In this document: piece after piece, positions 8,129 through 18,402 of the stretch
Numbering within the stretch: position 1 is the stretch's first letter
Layout: the number at the start of each line of letters is the position of its first letter
Origin: CAYRGG01 sp964423745
GTDB taxonomy: Bacteria; Pseudomonadota; Gammaproteobacteria; Competibacterales; Competibacteraceae
DNA length: 64,000 bases
Assembly: GCA_964423745.1 (NCBI GenBank)
Contig: CAYRGG010000014.1
Location: 22,447 to 86,446 of the forward strand
Reading direction: 5' to 3'
Translations under genes and position numbers: made by a program
Notes under the pieces: generated by a model
Databases searched by the model: none
Told to the model about the DNA's origin: nothing
Seen by the model: the letters and a program-made list of their open reading frames with translations, nothing else

Positions 8129-10636
8129 ATGTCTAAAAATGTATTGCCTGACAGCAATCCTAATACTTGGTTGACAGAATTACCGGCGTTGGGCATGGAT
8201 ACTGTCAGTATTGCTACGGATTTTCGGCGTTATTTTAATCATACGCTGGGTCGGGATAAGTACTGTCAATCCACCCGCTATCCCTATGCAGCCCTCGCCC
8301 TTACCTTGCGTGATCGGCTTATCGAGCGGTGGAGAAAAACCCACCACGCTTATGAACAGCAACATTGTAAACGAGTTTATTATCTTTCCCTGGAATTTTT
8401 GATCGGTCGTGCGCTTAGTAACGCGATGCTCAATCTAGGTATAGATGATGAAGTCAATCGGGCGGTGCGGTATTTGGGTTTGGCATTAGAAGAAATTGCC
8501 GAGAGTGAGCACGATGCAGGGCTTGGCAATGGTGGTTTGGGCCGCTTGGCCGCTTGTTTTTTAGACAGTTGCGCCACCTTGCAGTTACCTGTCATGGGTT
8601 ATGGAATTCGCTATGAATACGGCATGTTCCGGCAAGACATTATCAATGGCCAACAGATAGAAGAACCCGACCACTGGTTACGGGATGGTAATCCCTGGGA
8701 ACTTGAGCGGCCTGAGTACACCCGACGCATTCACTTTTGCGGTCATGGTGAGTTCTACAATAACCCCAGGGGGGAATTGCGCGTTCGTTGGGTGGAAACT
8801 CAAGATGTGTTAGCCGTGCCCTATGATGTGCCTATACCCGGTTATCAGAATGGTACGGTGAATACCCTGCGCTTATGGAAAGCCGTGGCCACGGATGCTT
8901 TCAATTTGGGCGAATTCAATGCGGGTAGTTATCCGGAATCGGTGGCTGCCAAGAATGCTGCCGAGCACATCACCATGGTATTGTATCCTAACGATGCCAG
9001 CGAAAACGGTAAAGTGCTACGTTTACGTCAACAGTATTTTTTGGCATCAGCTAGCCTCCAGGATGTGCTTGATTATTGGGTAAGTGAGCATGGCACGGAT
9101 TTTAGTCAATTCCCTGAAAAAAATTGCTTTCAGCTCAACGATACCCATCCGGCCTGTGCTGTTCCCGAACTCATGCGTCTGCTTATGGATGTCTACGATC
9201 TGGGTTGGGAAGCTGCTTGGAATATTACCAGCCGCACTTTGGCCTATACTAACCATACCTTGTTACCGGAGGCGCTTGAACGATGGCCTGTGCGGTTATT
9301 TGGTGAACTTTTGCCACGCTTACTCGATATTATTTATGAAATCAATGCCCGCTTTCTTGCTGAAGTAGCCCACCGATGGCCGGGTGACAATGATCGTCTG
9401 CGGCGCATGTCTATTATCGAGGAGGGTTCTGATCCGCAAATTCGTATGGCTTATTTAGCTATTGTGGGTAGTTTTTCGGTCAATGGAGTTGCTGCGCTGC
9501 ACTCTAATTTGCTCCAGCGGGGTTTGTTTCGTGATTTTTATAAACTTTGGCCCCGTAAATTTAATAACAAAACTAATGGGGTTACCCAACGACGCTGGCT
9601 AAAAAGCTGTAATCCAGGTTTAAGTCAACTCATTAATGAGACTATTGGTGACGACTGGATCACAGATTTGCCCCAGCTAAAGCGACTGCTACCCTGTGTC
9701 AACGATGCTGAATTTTGTCGCCGCTGGCAGGCTATTAAACAGAAAAACAAAATCCGCCTTGCTCAGTTGGTGCAGTCGAAATGTGGCATGCGTATTAACA
9801 CCAACGCCCTTTTTGATGTGCAAGTAAAACGTATCCATGAATACAAACGGCAGTTATTAAACATTCTTCATGTGATACATCTTTATGATCGTCTCAAGCG
9901 CGGCGCGATTGCAACTTGGACACCCCGTTGCGTATTAATCGGTGGAAAAGCGGCGCCAGGCTATGCTGTGGCAAAAACTATTATTAAATTGATTTGCAAC
10001 GTTGCGCAAACCGTTAACAGCGATACTGAAGTGGGTGATCGATTGCAGGTGGTTTTCTTACCCAATTATGGGGTTTCAGCCATGGAAGTCATCTGTCCGG
10101 GTACCGATCTTTCTGAGCAAATCTCAACGGCGGGTAAAGAGGCTTCTGGAACCGGCAACATGAAATTTATGATGAATGGCGCCATCACCATCGGAACCTT
10201 AGACGGAGCTAATATTGAAATTCTAGAGGAAGTGGGCGACGAAAATTTTTTCCTATTTGGTTTAAATGCCAAGGAAGTGGAAGCAAAACGCAAGGATTAT
10301 TATCCTCGAGCTATCATCGAGTCTGATGCAGATATTGAACGCATCATACGGCTTTTGCAAAGTGGACATTTTAACCAATTTGAACCGGGCATTTTTGATT
10401 CCATCATCGAGTCGCTAATAAACCCCTTTGACCCTTGGCTTGTATTGGCCGATTTGCGCAGTTATATCGATGCGCAACAGCGGGTATCTGAGGCGTATCA
10501 GGATACCCAGCGGTGGACGCAAATGAGTATTCTTAATACAGCGTCCAGTGGTCGATTTTCTTCGGATCGTACCATCGCCGATTATAATCAAGAGATTTGG
10601 AAACTAGAGCATGTGGCGGCATTACCAGTCAATTGA
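8129..10636 (+). CDS. glgP: Glycogen/maltodextrin phosphorylase
   Basis: This phosphorylase releases glucose-1-phosphate from the non-reducing ends of alpha-1,4-glucans using pyridoxal phosphate. About 835 residues, the normal length. Family marks: EFLIGRALSNAMLNL, DAGLGNGGLGRLAACFLDS near the N-terminal third, QLNDTHPA, RIHEYKRQLLNILH, and the PLP site EASGTGNMKFMMNGA around residue 672. I chose the ATG at 8129 (MSKNVLP); the same frame can start at a TTG at 8114 with five more residues. No glycogen synthesis genes are in the window, so the local context does not separate GlgP from MalP. It is a single-gene unit converging on the TPR gene. Confidence 0.96.
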   Translation: MSKNVLPDSNPNTWLTELPALGMDTVSIATDFRRYFNHTLGRDKYCQSTRYPYAALALTLRDRLIERWRKTHHAYEQQHCKRVYYLSLEFLIGRALSNAMLNLGIDDEVNRAVRYLGLALEEIAESEHDAGLGNGGLGRLAACFLDSCATLQLPVMGYGIRYEYGMFRQDIINGQQIEEPDHWLRDGNPWELERPEYTRRIHFCGHGEFYNNPRGELRVRWVETQDVLAVPYDVPIPGYQNGTVNTLRLWKAVATDAFNLGEFNAGSYPESVAAKNAAEHITMVLYPNDASENGKVLRLRQQYFLASASLQDVLDYWVSEHGTDFSQFPEKNCFQLNDTHPACAVPELMRLLMDVYDLGWEAAWNITSRTLAYTNHTLLPEALERWPVRLFGELLPRLLDIIYEINARFLAEVAHRWPGDNDRLRRMSIIEEGSDPQIRMAYLAIVGSFSVNGVAALHSNLLQRGLFRDFYKLWPRKFNNKTNGVTQRRWLKSCNPGLSQLINETIGDDWITDLPQLKRLLPCVNDAEFCRRWQAIKQKNKIRLAQLVQSKCGMRINTNALFDVQVKRIHEYKRQLLNILHVIHLYDRLKRGAIATWTPRCVLIGGKAAPGYAVAKTIIKLICNVAQTVNSDTEVGDRLQVVFLPNYGVSAMEVICPGTDLSEQISTAGKEASGTGNMKFMMNGAITIGTLDGANIEILEEVGDENFFLFGLNAKEVEAKRKDYYPRAIIESDADIERIIRLLQSGHFNQFEPGIFDSIIESLINPFDPWLVLADLRSYIDAQQRVSEAYQDTQRWTQMSILNTASSGRFSSDRTIADYNQEIWKLEHVAALPVN

Positions 10637-10674
10637 TCCACAGCGGAAATTGTCGGTGTTCGCTGATCCATTGC

Positions 10675-11023
<349 letters not shown>

Positions 11024-11035
11024 ATATTTTTTTGT

Positions 11036-11620
11036 TTAAGATATCTGCTGAGCAATAAGCATGGCTTCATTACGAAAACCCTGATGAATATTTCCAAGGC
11101 TTGTTTCCTCCCGGTATATGCGTACCTTGAGACCTGCAAAAAGTTTTAACAGCTCATTGTCTTCGAGTAAGAAATCAGGGTTACGAGGTCCGCCATTATT
11201 TATGCGAAGTTTGCTAAACGTTTGATAAAAAAGCAATCCATTGGGACGCAACGCAGCCTTAATGGCATCGGCAAGGGATCGCTCTAAAAAATGGCTGACT
11301 ACAATGACATCAAAACGATTTATGGGGAAGGGTTGTGTTGTCACATCGCGTACCTCGGCATGAACAGTAGAACCCATCTGTTTTATAGTTTCTTTCAATC
11401 GAGTGATCGCTACCGAGGAAATATCCCAAGCCCAAGTTTCTAGACCTCGTTCAGCCAGCAGCAAAGCATTTGCCCCTAAACCGCAGGCGAGATCTAGGGC
11501 TTGCCCCGTTGCAGGTAATAAATAACCATAGTCAAGTAGCACTTGAGTGGGTTGTGGTAAGACGCTGTTTTCTTTATAGCGCTGGTTCCAGTGCTGGGCG
11601 ATAGTGTTATGGTTTGTCAT
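11036..11620 (-). CDS. Class I SAM-dependent methyltransferase
   Basis: 194 residues with a Rossmann methyltransferase core: motif I ALDLACGLGANALLLAERG (about 37-55), an acidic end of strand 2 in AWDISSVAI, motif II-like RFDVIVVSHFLER and motif III RPNGLLFYQTF. It resembles the TehB/UbiE-like group acting on small molecules such as tellurite or thiols, but the substrate cannot be fixed from sequence. No signal peptide. It precedes the TPR gene by 12 bases and follows trkH by 28 bases on the same strand, so it may be the tail of that transcription unit. Confidence 0.85.
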   Translation of the reverse strand: MTNHNTIAQHWNQRYKENSVLPQPTQVLLDYGYLLPATGQALDLACGLGANALLLAERGLETWAWDISSVAITRLKETIKQMGSTVHAEVRDVTTQPFPINRFDVIVVSHFLERSLADAIKAALRPNGLLFYQTFSKLRINNGGPRNPDFLLEDNELLKLFAGLKVRIYREETSLGNIHQGFRNEAMLIAQQIS

Positions 11621-11648
11621 AGCCGATCACATGGAAAGATGCTAATGT

Positions 11649-13091
11649 TCAGCGTCGCCAAAAAGCCGGAGTAAGCAGTACCAGTAGGGTAAAAATCTCT
11701 AATCTACCTAATAACATAGCAAAGCATAAGACCCACTTTGCCGCATCGTTAAGCTGGGTAAAGGTAGCCCCCACATCACCAAGACCTGGCCCTAGGTTGT
11801 TGATACAAGCGGCAACGGCCGAGAACGCTGTAACTTGATCTAGACCAGTGGCCATTAGCGCTAATAACATAAACGTGAAAGAGGCAATATAAAGCGCAAA
11901 AAATCCCCATACTGCATTGATGACTTTTTCTGACACTGCCTTATTGCCTAGTCTAACAGGTACTTGAGCGGTGGGATGGATAAGCCGGATGATCTCTCGT
12001 CTGCCTTGTTTATAAAGTAGTAAAAAACGGATCACTTTCATGCCGCCACCCGTAGAGCCAGCGCATCCTCCCACAAAGCTAGTAAATAACAATAAGACCG
12101 GTAAGAAACCCGGCCAGGCAAAGTATTCAGTGGTGGTAAAGCCGGTGGTTGTGGCAATGGAGACAACTTGAAAAAGCCCATGCGATAAGACCTCAGATCC
12201 TTCAAAGGTCTGGGTAAGTTGCAGATAAACGATGGTAATCAAAGCAACCAGGCTCATGGTGATAATATAGGCGCGGAACTCAGCATCTGACCAATAAATA
12301 CCCGGGTTACGAGACCGTAAAGCTAAAAAGTGTAAGGCAAAATTAGCCCCCGAAATAAGCATAAAGACCACAGCAATCATCATAATAGCTGGGTTATCAA
12401 AATAGCCAATGCTGGCGTCGTGGGTTGAGAATCCGCCGATGGCCACGGTGGAAAACGCATGGGCAATGGCGTCGAACAAACTCATACCGGCTAGCCAGAA
12501 ACAAAAACCACATAAAATAGTGAGCCCTAAATAGATGTACCACAGGGCTTTAGCAGTTTCAGTGATGCGCGGAGTGAGTTTAGTATCCTTGATAGGGCCT
12601 GGTGTCTCGGCTCGATAAAGCTGCATGCCGCCAATACCTAACATGGGCAAAATAGCCACTGCCAAAACGATGATTCCCATGCCTCCGAACCATTGAAGTT
12701 GTTGTCGATAATACAAAAGTGCATGAGGTAGATTATCTAATCCAACAATAACTGTGGCGCCTGTGGTGGTCAGTCCAGAGAGAGACTCAAACACCGCATC
12801 TGTGACAGACATGGAATGCCCTAAGTAAAAGGGTTGTGCGCCAAATAATCCAAGCACCGTCCAAAATAATGCCACCACTAGAAAACCGTCCCGTAAACGC
12901 ATTTCTTTGCGGTAGTTCAATACCGGGAGACACACTAGAACCCCGCAAGTCAGGGTAACTAAAAGTGTTACAACAAATGTTTGTACACTGCCGTCACCAT
13001 ACCATAACCCCACCAAGATAGGTGGCACCATAGTAAAGCTGAATAGTGTCAATAAAATACCGATAAGACGTTGAGCTACATAGATATTCAC
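11649..13091 (-). CDS. trkH: Trk potassium uptake system membrane subunit TrkH
   Basis: TrkH is the potassium-conducting membrane subunit of the low-affinity Trk uptake system and works with the NAD-binding regulator TrkA. 480 residues with four repeated membrane-loop-membrane units; the selectivity-filter-like loops are visible, for example GLTTTGATV near residue 105, VAIGGFSTHD near 217, TTGFTTTEY near 312 and NNLGPGLGDVG near 436. Length and topology match E. coli TrkH (483). Its partner gene trkA lies directly upstream on the same strand, separated by 182 bases that include a tandem duplication. Confidence 0.96.
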   Translation of the reverse strand: MNIYVAQRLIGILLTLFSFTMVPPILVGLWYGDGSVQTFVVTLLVTLTCGVLVCLPVLNYRKEMRLRDGFLVVALFWTVLGLFGAQPFYLGHSMSVTDAVFESLSGLTTTGATVIVGLDNLPHALLYYRQQLQWFGGMGIIVLAVAILPMLGIGGMQLYRAETPGPIKDTKLTPRITETAKALWYIYLGLTILCGFCFWLAGMSLFDAIAHAFSTVAIGGFSTHDASIGYFDNPAIMMIAVVFMLISGANFALHFLALRSRNPGIYWSDAEFRAYIITMSLVALITIVYLQLTQTFEGSEVLSHGLFQVVSIATTTGFTTTEYFAWPGFLPVLLLFTSFVGGCAGSTGGGMKVIRFLLLYKQGRREIIRLIHPTAQVPVRLGNKAVSEKVINAVWGFFALYIASFTFMLLALMATGLDQVTAFSAVAACINNLGPGLGDVGATFTQLNDAAKWVLCFAMLLGRLEIFTLLVLLTPAFWRR

Positions 13092-13232
13092 AAAGGTGTT
13101 TAGACTTTAAAATAAGTTTTTATGTAACCTAGACTGTTATGTGTAACATAATCGCTTATGAGCAAGCAGGAAAGTATTAAGTTAGCTATAAGTTACAAGT
13201 CATAAGCTATATTAATTACTGTATAGGCATAA

Positions 13233-13304
13233 AGACATTACAAAATGTCACGCTGACTTGAAACAATAAGACATTACAAAAACGTCACGCTGACTTGAAA
13301 CAAT
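13233..13304. repeat. Tandem duplication of the trkA 3' end
   Basis: Two direct copies of about 35 bp lie head to tail: 13233-13267 and 13269-13304, sharing the core gtcacgctgacttgaaacaa and the preceding agacattacaaaa with one small length difference. The higher-coordinate copy includes the last ten codons and the stop of trkA (13274); the other is extragenic, in the trkA-trkH spacer. Confidence 0.9.
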
Positions 13305-14653
13305 TCCTCCACTTCATGAATACGCCGTTTGTCAACCAGAAAAAGAATAGCGTGGTCTTCGGCTTCAATCACCGTATCGTGATGACAGATGACCACTTCA
13401 TCGCCACGAACAACGGCACCGATAGTAGTGCCTGGCGGTAGTTTGATTTCTTCAATGCGGCGTCCCACCACTTTAGAGGTAGAACGATCGCCATGAGCAA
13501 CAGCTTCGATAGCTTCTGCAGCACCCCGTCGCAAGGCATGTACTTTAACCACATCGCCACGCCTAACATGGGTGAGTAGAGTACCAATGGTGGCTTGTTG
13601 GGGAGAAATAGCCACATCGATGATGCCCGCTGATTCAACTAAATCCACATAGGAAGGCCGATTGATAAGGGACATGACCTTACGAGCGCCTAACCTTTTG
13701 GCTAACATGGCTGAAAGAATATTGGCTTCATCATCGTTGGTAACAGCGCAAAAAATATCTGTATGCTCGATGTTTTCCTCCAGCAGCAAATCTTCATCAG
13801 CCGCATCACCTTGCAGCACAATAGTGCGTCCTAGGTGCTCGGAGATTCGACTTGCAAAAACTGGATTGTGCTCAATAATTTTTACCTGAAAACGACTCTC
13901 CAACGCTTTGGCTAGGCGCGTACCGATATTACCACCGCCCGCTAATATCAGGCGTTTTACCTTTTTGTCCAACTTGCGTAACTCGCTCATCACTGCCCGA
14001 ATATTCTTGCTAGCGGCGATGAAAAACACTTCATCATCGGCGCGTATAATGGTGTCTCCTTCGGGAATGATAGCCTTGCCCTCGCGAAAAATAGCCGCGA
14101 CACGGGTATGAATGCCTGGCATGTGACTCGGTAAGGTGTTCAATGCATGTCCTACCAATGTGCCTCCATGGTAAGCCTTAACGCCCACTAAACGTACTTT
14201 ACCATCAGCAAAATCCAATACTTGTAAGGCATCTGGATGCTCGATAATATGCTGAATATGTTCGGTAACTAATTGCTCTGGGCTGATTAAAACGTCAATG
14301 GGAAGGGCGGTTGGCAAGAATAATTTTGCTTGATAACGCAAGTATGCCATGCTGCGTATCCGAGCAATTTTAGTAGGTATATTGAATATGGTATGCGCAA
14401 TTTGACAGGCGACCATGTTGACTTCGTCACTATTGGTCAAAGCGATGACCATGTCGGCATCCTCAGCACGGGCCCTCGCCAGCACCTCAGGGTGAGAAGC
14501 ATGTCCTTCTACCGTGCGAATATCGAGACGGCCTTGCAATTCTTGCAACAGCTCCCCGTCAAAATCTATGACCGTAATGTCATTGGCTTCGCTAGCTAGG
14601 TTTTGCGCCACAGAAATACCTACCTGACCGGCGCCAAGAATAAGAATTCTCAT
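13274..14653 (-). CDS. trkA: Trk system potassium transporter TrkA
   Basis: TrkA is the peripheral cytoplasmic regulator of TrkH. 459 residues form two RCK units, each with a Rossmann NAD-binding domain and a TrkA_C domain. The first dinucleotide loop is LILGAGQVGISVA (3-15); the second is LILAGGGNIGTRLA (about 234-247). E. coli TrkA is 458 residues. The order ntrY-ntrX-trkA-trkH on one strand is common in Gammaproteobacteria. The C-terminal 30 bases are part of a tandem duplication that continues past the stop. Confidence 0.97.
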   Translation of the reverse strand: MRILILGAGQVGISVAQNLASEANDITVIDFDGELLQELQGRLDIRTVEGHASHPEVLARARAEDADMVIALTNSDEVNMVACQIAHTIFNIPTKIARIRSMAYLRYQAKLFLPTALPIDVLISPEQLVTEHIQHIIEHPDALQVLDFADGKVRLVGVKAYHGGTLVGHALNTLPSHMPGIHTRVAAIFREGKAIIPEGDTIIRADDEVFFIAASKNIRAVMSELRKLDKKVKRLILAGGGNIGTRLAKALESRFQVKIIEHNPVFASRISEHLGRTIVLQGDAADEDLLLEENIEHTDIFCAVTNDDEANILSAMLAKRLGARKVMSLINRPSYVDLVESAGIIDVAISPQQATIGTLLTHVRRGDVVKVHALRRGAAEAIEAVAHGDRSTSKVVGRRIEEIKLPPGTTIGAVVRGDEVVICHHDTVIEAEDHAILFLVDKRRIHEVEELFQVSVTFL

Positions 14654-14779
14654 ATTAGGGTGCTGCTCGTCATGTCAACAACCAACTGACCGGGACGATC
14701 CAAGAGCACCTTATCAGTAGGTACGTCTACGTCACCGCTGAGTTTGGCATGCCTAACTCGTCGTAGCCGTGATACTCGG

Positions 14780-16153
14780 CTACTCATTATCCAAGGCTTT
14801 TTTAGGATCAATGCCTAAGGCGCGTAATTTACGGTAAAGATTAGTTCTCTCCATGCCAACCCGATCCGCTAACCGTGCTACATTCCCATCACAATCTTTA
14901 AATTGTTGTAATAAGTAAGAACGCTCAAATTGTTCCCGAGCTTCGCGCAGCGGTAAATCCAAAGGAATACTTCCTACTTCCCGAGACTTTGTCAAAGGTG
15001 TATTGCTGATGGCCGCCTCAATTTCTTCAAGACCGATTTCTTCTTCTAAACCTAGGATCAACAAGCGTTGCACTAAATTTTTTAGTTCACGGATATTGCC
15101 TGGCCAGTTATAGTTACGCAGCCGATTTTGCGCCGCTGTCGTAAAATGCCTATAGGGTAAAGCTTCCTGATCCACAAAATAATTGGTATAAAAATTAAGC
15201 AACTCAGGTACATCTTCCACATGGTCGCGCAACGGTGGCAAGCGAATAGGCACAACGTTGAGTTGGTAGTACAGGTTTTCCCGAAAGCGGTCCTCCGCCA
15301 CAAGTCGTTCTAAATCTCGATGGGTAGCGGCAATCACGCGCACATTGACTTGCACTAGCTCTTTACCGCCAATACGCAGGAACGAACCACTTTCTAAAGC
15401 ACCCGCTAACTTTGCCTGCGCTTCCAAGTGCATATCGGCTAATTCATCTAAAAACAGTGTACCGCCACTGGCTTGCTCAAGTCTGCCGTAATGAACTTTA
15501 TCTCCCTGCTCGAACCCAAATAGTTCAAGGGTTGCATTTTCTCGGGCGATGGAGCCCACCCCTACCTCGACAAAAGGACCGTGACGTCGTGAGCTGTTGA
15601 GGTGAATAAACCGAGCATAAATTTCTTTGCCGGTGCCTAGCTCGCCAAAAATCAATACCGGAGTTTCGTGTTGTGCAATACGTATTGCTTGGGTCTTTAA
15701 GCGTTGCACCACATCGCTCTTACCGATGGGTTCGGTGATTGGGCGAATTTGTCGGCTCAACCCCAGGTTTTCGCGCACCAACCGATCTGCCTCCAAAGCC
15801 CGTTTCACCGTGAGCAACAGCTTATTTAAAGACATGGGTTTTTCTAGAAAGTCATAGGCCCCTAAGCGAGTGGCTTCCACCGCGGTTTCGACGGTGCCAT
15901 GACCCGACATAATGATGACCGGACAGGGTAGATGATCGCCCTCAGCCCACTCCTTGAGCAAGCTAATACCATCGATATCCGGCATCCAAATGTCTAGAAG
16001 AATCAAATCAGGCCGTCTAGCACGACGCGCTTCTCGAGCACCGGCAGCATTTTCAGCAGTACTGACTTCATAGCCTTCATCTTCTAGGATTTCTTTAACT
16101 TGATCGCAAATATCCGGTTCGTCATCGACGACCAGGATATGGAGTGCGCTCAT
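14780..16153 (-). CDS. ntrX: NtrX-type AAA+ response regulator lacking the GAFTGA loop
   Basis: 457 residues: a receiver domain with phospho-acceptor D54 in ILLDIWMPD, an AAA+ domain with Walker A GELGTGKE (170-177) and Walker B GGTLFLDE (230-237), then a Fis-type helix-turn-helix near 425-445 (GNVARLADRVGMERTNLYRKL). The start overlaps the ntrY stop by four bases (ATGA), so kinase and regulator are coupled. The loop that contacts sigma-54 should read GAFTGA; here the equivalent place is GDKVHYGR (217-224). Loss of this loop is, as I recall, reported for NtrX of some other proteobacteria, and suggests action without sigma-54. In many bacteria NtrYX responds to nitrogen status or redox. Confidence 0.9.
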   Translation of the reverse strand: MSALHILVVDDEPDICDQVKEILEDEGYEVSTAENAAGAREARRARRPDLILLDIWMPDIDGISLLKEWAEGDHLPCPVIIMSGHGTVETAVEATRLGAYDFLEKPMSLNKLLLTVKRALEADRLVRENLGLSRQIRPITEPIGKSDVVQRLKTQAIRIAQHETPVLIFGELGTGKEIYARFIHLNSSRRHGPFVEVGVGSIARENATLELFGFEQGDKVHYGRLEQASGGTLFLDELADMHLEAQAKLAGALESGSFLRIGGKELVQVNVRVIAATHRDLERLVAEDRFRENLYYQLNVVPIRLPPLRDHVEDVPELLNFYTNYFVDQEALPYRHFTTAAQNRLRNYNWPGNIRELKNLVQRLLILGLEEEIGLEEIEAAISNTPLTKSREVGSIPLDLPLREAREQFERSYLLQQFKDCDGNVARLADRVGMERTNLYRKLRALGIDPKKALDNE

Positions 16154-18402
16154 TCTGCCTCCTCGGTGTGAGAAAAGATCATGGGAGTGGTGATTGTTGA
16201 TGGGGTAGCTTCATGAAAAGGAGGAAAAAGAATGATCATGCGGGTACCCCCTTCAACAGGAATTTCCACTCGAATGGAACCACTATGCTCTTCAACAATC
16301 TTTTTAACAATGGCTAGCCCTAGTCCGGTTCCTTTAGGTTTAGTGGTAACATAGGGTTCGAAAATGTCACCGATCTTCTCATGCGGCAAACCTACGCCAT
16401 CATCTTGAAATATTAACTCCACATAATGGTGTGAAGTCTCATAGTGGTTATTAGAGCAATGGGTAGTAATCCGTAGTATTGAACCGGAGCCTTCAACAAT
16501 TGCCTCAATGGCATTTTTAACTAAATTGTGTAAAAGTTGACGTAGCCGTCCTTTGTCGCCTTGAATAATAGGCTTTTGTGGGTCCAGGTCCAGTTGAATT
16601 TCCACACCTACCGGTGGGTATTCTTGGTATAAGTAAAGCACCTCAGTAATTACGTCGTTAAGGGATAGTACGGTGAGTTTTAAATGTGGTGCTCGTGCGT
16701 AGTCGTTAAAAGCATCTACCATTTCTTTCATGGCATGCACTTGTTGCACGATGGTATTAGTCCCTCTATCTAGTACCCGAGCCTGGGATTCGTCTAAGGT
16801 TTTTAGATACTTATGACGAATACGTTCAGCAGCCAATTGAATCGGCGTCAGAGGGTTTTTAATCTCGTGGGCTAAGCGTCGAGCCACCTCAGACCAAGCA
16901 GCAGCGCGCTCAGCCTGAACTAATGTCGTGATGTCATCAAAAACAATGACATAGCCTCCCCTAAACCCTATAGGATCTGGTAAAGAACTGCCGCGACACA
17001 TTAAAATTTGCCGCCCTGTATTACCAAACAAGGTAATTTCTTGCCGCCAATCACCGTTTGCATCGGTTAAATGGGATGCGATCGTATCAAATAGGGGTAA
17101 TAGATGGGTATGTACTTGACTAATGTGAGTACTGTCGACGCCGACTAACTCATGTAAATTGACGCCAGCAATCTGACAGGCGGCAGTGTTAGTGGTACGT
17201 AGACAACCCTCATGATCCAAAGTCAATACCCCAGAGGAAAGTCGCGCTAAGACACCCTCAAGATAGGCCCGCTGACTCTCCACAAGCTGTTGGCTTTTTT
17301 GCGCACTGTCTCTTGCCTGAGCTAAGTTACGTGTCATTTGGTTGAATGAGTCAACCAAAAAACCCAGTTCATCGTTGTTAGAACGAGGCAGTAGCTGATC
17401 ATAATGACCGGCGGCAACGGCTTGCGTACCTTGAGCTAAATCCCGCACTGGCTCTGTTAACCGTCGAGCTGAGTAAACGGCGGCCCAGAGGGCGGCCAAC
17501 ACGCTGAATAACATAACTAGTGACAGGGTCAAAATAAAACTTGTTTTTAATGGTACACGCAAAAACACTAATTCTTTATAGCTATCTAAGGCAGACTGGA
17601 CGGAATCCGCCAATACACTGAAACGACCAGCCACAGGAAACAAAGCTTGTAAAATAGTTTCGTTTTGATTCATGTCTTGGACAGGTATCCGAACAGCGGC
17701 GCGAATGTGAAAACCCCCATCATCGGTAGGTTCTAAATTCACATAGCTTTGACCTTGGCGGACTTGTAGTAATACTACTTCCGGCAGCGGAGTCGGTATA
17801 ACCAGCAAAGGATCTATGTTGGCCGTGGCGATAATGCGCCCATTCTGACTGAATAGAGTTAATTCTGTCGTGTCATTGGTTTCAAGCAGTTTGCCAAGCC
17901 GAAATGTCGCTTGTAATGGACTCAAGCCGCTTAGTTCATTAGCCATACGGTCAGCTTGCTTAAGCACTTCGCGCATGCGAAAATCAAGGGCAGTACGGCT
18001 TAGTTCCAAAGCGTCTTCTAAAGATTTTTCAACCCGCACGTCAAACCAGCTATCAATTCCCCGCTCTAAAAAGTGCAGGGAAAAAAAGTACACGATGGCC
18101 ACTGGACTGAAAGCAATTATCACGAAAACGCCCACTAGACGTAATGTTAACCGGGTTCCAGGAGTCCCGGCAAAAAATTGACGAATTAGACCATACAGAT
18201 TACGAATAATAAAAAGGGCAAGTATCAATAATCCGGTTACACTGAATGCTAACAGCCCCGTATAGGAACGCCCAAAATCGTCAGCATTTTTCGCTACGTC
18301 GCTCATCAAACCTAGGGCAGTTAGCAGTAAACCTAAGAGAATTAACATGGCTACAAAGCCTGGCCTTTTAAAAGGGTAAGTTATAGAGGCCATGCGTACC
18401 AT
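16150..18402 (-). CDS. ntrY: NtrY-type membrane sensor histidine kinase
   Basis: About 750 residues: two N-terminal membrane segments (near 18-65 and 88-115), an extracytoplasmic sensing region, another membrane segment (about 295-325), HAMP (RRLTEPVRDLAQG), a PAS domain (GVLTLDHEGCLRTTN), the phospho-acceptor H-box RRLAHEIKNPLTPIQ, and an ATPase domain with NLVKNAIEAI (N box) and GTGLGLAIVKKI (G box). It would phosphorylate the adjacent NtrX. The open frame extends to a TTG at 18420; I prefer an ATG at 18402 or 18393, which reduces overlap with the DUF4390 gene. It lies in the def-fmt-rsmB-DUF4390-ntrYX run typical of Gammaproteobacteria. Confidence 0.93.
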   Translation of the reverse strand: MVRMASITYPFKRPGFVAMLILLGLLLTALGLMSDVAKNADDFGRSYTGLLAFSVTGLLILALFIIRNLYGLIRQFFAGTPGTRLTLRLVGVFVIIAFSPVAIVYFFSLHFLERGIDSWFDVRVEKSLEDALELSRTALDFRMREVLKQADRMANELSGLSPLQATFRLGKLLETNDTTELTLFSQNGRIIATANIDPLLVIPTPLPEVVLLQVRQGQSYVNLEPTDDGGFHIRAAVRIPVQDMNQNETILQALFPVAGRFSVLADSVQSALDSYKELVFLRVPLKTSFILTLSLVMLFSVLAALWAAVYSARRLTEPVRDLAQGTQAVAAGHYDQLLPRSNNDELGFLVDSFNQMTRNLAQARDSAQKSQQLVESQRAYLEGVLARLSSGVLTLDHEGCLRTTNTAACQIAGVNLHELVGVDSTHISQVHTHLLPLFDTIASHLTDANGDWRQEITLFGNTGRQILMCRGSSLPDPIGFRGGYVIVFDDITTLVQAERAAAWSEVARRLAHEIKNPLTPIQLAAERIRHKYLKTLDESQARVLDRGTNTIVQQVHAMKEMVDAFNDYARAPHLKLTVLSLNDVITEVLYLYQEYPPVGVEIQLDLDPQKPIIQGDKGRLRQLLHNLVKNAIEAIVEGSGSILRITTHCSNNHYETSHHYVELIFQDDGVGLPHEKIGDIFEPYVTTKPKGTGLGLAIVKKIVEEHSGSIRVEIPVEGGTRMIILFPPFHEATPSTITTPMIFSHTEEAE

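Noticed and set aside
14763..14783. GTAGCCG-N7-CGGCTAC hairpin at the ntrX stop
   Set aside because: Short stem that overlaps the stop codon and has no T-run; not convincing as a terminator.
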